Assembly: GCF_900205925.1 (NCBI RefSeq)
Contig: NZ_OAOD01000008.1
Coordinates: 62,001-126,000 of the forward strand
DNA from: Clostridium peptidivorans
Lineage (GTDB): Bacteria; Bacillota; Clostridia; Clostridiales; Clostridiaceae
DNA: 64,000 bases
Reading direction: 5' to 3'
The notes beneath the pieces are model-generated. The model did no database searches. It worked only from the letters and a program-made list of their open reading frames with translations, and was not told where the DNA came from. Positions 62,729 through 64,000 of the stretch are shown here, piece after piece (the first letter of the stretch is position 1; every line of letters begins with the position of its first letter). Made by a program: the position numbers and the translations under genes.

Positions 62729-63634
62729 ATGTCAAGTTTTTGGATAAGCGTTTTAGAACAGGGCTTAATATTTGCAATTATGGCTCAGGGAGTTTATATA
62801 ACCTATAAAATATTAGACTTTCCTGATTTATCAGTAGATGGTACTTTTCCACTAGGAGCAGCTATAACCTCTGCTCTACTTTTAAAAGGTGTAAATCCAT
62901 ATTTAGCTACCTTAGCTGCATTATTTTTGGGTATGCTTGGAGGACTTGCAACGGGACTTTTGCATGTTAAATTAAAAATAACAAATTTATTATCTGGGAT
63001 TTTAGTTATGATAGGACTTTATTCCATAAATCTTAGAATTATGTCAAAGCCAAATATTCCTCTTTTCAATCAATCGATAATATTTAATAATTCAGTACCA
63101 AAAGTATTCATTATCTTAGCTATAGCCTTAATTGTAAAACTAACATTAGATATATTTTTAAAAACTAAATTGGGATTTTTACTAAAAGCAACGGGAGATA
63201 ATCATCAATTAGTTACTTCCTTAGGAGTAAATATTGATTCAATGAAAATATTAGGACTTATGCTTTCCAATGGTATAGTAGCATTATCAGGTTCCATACT
63301 TGCACAGCATCAAGGTTTTGCAGATATTGGTATGGGAAGTGGTATGATTGTAACCGGTCTTGCCTCTATAATACTTGGGGAAGCATTACTAAAACATTTT
63401 AACTTTGTTACTGGCACAACTTTAGCAATCATAGGTGCTATAGTTTATAAAGCAATCATAGCCTTAGCTTTAAAATTAGGACTTCCTCCTACAGATTTAA
63501 AACTTATAAGTTCATTAATAGTTATAGTAATTTTAGCATTATATCAAAACAATCCTAAGAAATCATTAAAATCCTTAGCTAAAAAAGGAGGTAGTCAAGT
63601 TGTTACGAATACGAAATCTATCCAAGATATTTAA
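62729..63634 (+). CDS. ABC transporter permease (LivH-like, COG4120)
   Basis: The 301-residue permease has about nine helices and the LivH-type loop TGDNHQLVTSLGVNIDSMKILGL that docks the ATPase. It starts one base after the binding-protein stop and overlaps the ATPase gene by 35 bases, so the three are translationally coupled. Confidence 0.92.
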   Translation: MSSFWISVLEQGLIFAIMAQGVYITYKILDFPDLSVDGTFPLGAAITSALLLKGVNPYLATLAALFLGMLGGLATGLLHVKLKITNLLSGILVMIGLYSINLRIMSKPNIPLFNQSIIFNNSVPKVFIILAIALIVKLTLDIFLKTKLGFLLKATGDNHQLVTSLGVNIDSMKILGLMLSNGIVALSGSILAQHQGFADIGMGSGMIVTGLASIILGEALLKHFNFVTGTTLAIIGAIVYKAIIALALKLGLPPTDLKLISSLIVIVILALYQNNPKKSLKSLAKKGGSQVVTNTKSIQDI

Positions 63635-64000
63635 CGAAGGTACTGTAAATGAAAGTGTATTATTTGATCATTTATCTTTAGATATAAATGATGGTGATTT
63701 TATAACTATCATAGGAAGCAATGGTGCAGGGAAATCTACATTATTAAATATTATTTCAGGAAATACCGACCTCGATGAAGGTGAAATTATCCTTAATGAA
63801 AATGATATAACAAAACTTCCTGAATACAAAAGAACTAAGTTCATTGGAAGAGTTTTCCAAAATCCATCAAGTGGTGTGTCTCCTTCAATGACGGTTTTAG
63901 AAAACTTGTCTATGGCTTATAGCAAAGGAAAAAAATTAGGATTATCCTTTGGAGCTACTAAAAAAGAAAGAAACTTATTTAAAGAATTATTGAAAGAGTA
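63600..64000 (+). CDS. ABC transporter ATPase (COG1101), 5' part
   Basis: The start is TTG 63600-63602, eight bases after AAAGGAGG, inside the permease gene. The visible 133 residues read LLRIRNLSKIFNEGTVNESV, Walker A GSNGAGKST, and Q-loop VFQNPSSGVSPSMTVLENL, and run off the right edge. It powers the importer encoded upstream. Confidence 0.92.
   Translation, partial: MLRIRNLSKIFNEGTVNESVLFDHLSLDINDGDFITIIGSNGAGKSTLLNIISGNTDLDEGEIILNENDITKLPEYKRTKFIGRVFQNPSSGVSPSMTVLENLSMAYSKGKKLGLSFGATKKERNLFKELLKE

Overview
The window reads as chromosome of a low-GC, spore-forming, strictly anaerobic Firmicute close to Clostridium sensu stricto. The bases are strongly A+T-biased and ribosome binding sites are clean AGGAGG types. 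Clostridial gene content includes a YtaF sporulation membrane protein, paired flavodoxin-ferredoxin (EFR1-type) proteins, 2-hydroxyacyl-CoA dehydratase proteins, a TrpP transporter under a T-box, and a HutP-type RNA-binding protein. I see no rRNA, tRNA, prophage or CRISPR array.

Layout. 1-7.9 kb: MarR/DUF2798 pair, a TPR membrane protein, MarR-MATE efflux, an EFR1 flavoprotein, an orphan TIR-domain protein, and an SOS-controlled Y-family polymerase with a small partner. 8.0-8.7 kb: a gene-free stretch with a degenerate ~21-bp phased repeat. 8.7-17 kb: a YgeY-like hydrolase, a membrane protein, and a two-component system next to an FtsX-type ABC transporter. 17.3-23.1 kb: a GyrI-like protein, a possible IS605-type hairpin remnant, a carbonic anhydrase homologue, and a six-gene operon under a preQ1 riboswitch (queC, folE, queE, queD and a dehydratase/activase pair). 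23-31 kb: an EAL phosphodiesterase, a Crp/Fnr regulator divergent from a DMT transporter pair, a Nudix protein and a MacAB-like operon. 31.6-46 kb: an MFS gene broken by one ochre codon, an ABC-F protein behind a leader-peptide attenuator, a PAS-GGDEF-HD-GYP protein, a chemotaxis-receptor remnant, a radical SAM operon, a WYL regulator, a second EFR1 protein, a SWIM/SNF2 helicase and an Old Yellow Enzyme homologue. 46-60 kb: a RAYT transposase, TtcA-like enzyme, DHA2 efflux, MarR plus heterodimeric ABC exporter, TrpP, methionine aminopeptidase, two YczE paralogues and YtaF. 60.7-64 kb: hutP, a long UAG-rich leader with a terminator, and a TrpX-type ABC importer running off the end.

Two things stand out. 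First, about 25 copies of a palindromic repeat with core GGGGACGGTTAACAAC are spread over 11-58 kb, and a RAYT transposase gene is bracketed by inverted copies. This is the layout of a REP/RAYT system. The copies sit with fixed polarity right at stop codons and in several cases supply the stop codon or C-terminal residues. A second repeat family (TAGTGCCAC...) does the same. Second, the HutP gene is followed by an mRNA leader with UAG triplets at 8-nt spacing. The last triplet lies inside a predicted antiterminator arm that competes with an intrinsic terminator in front of an amino-acid-type ABC importer. This suggests a HutP attenuation circuit controlling uptake.

Other regulatory elements readable from sequence are a LexA box, a Trp T-box, an ABC-F attenuator with a 41-residue leader peptide, a preQ1-I riboswitch with a decayed sister leader upstream of the carbonic anhydrase gene, and TTAGCCNNCTAA operators shared by two MarR/efflux loci.
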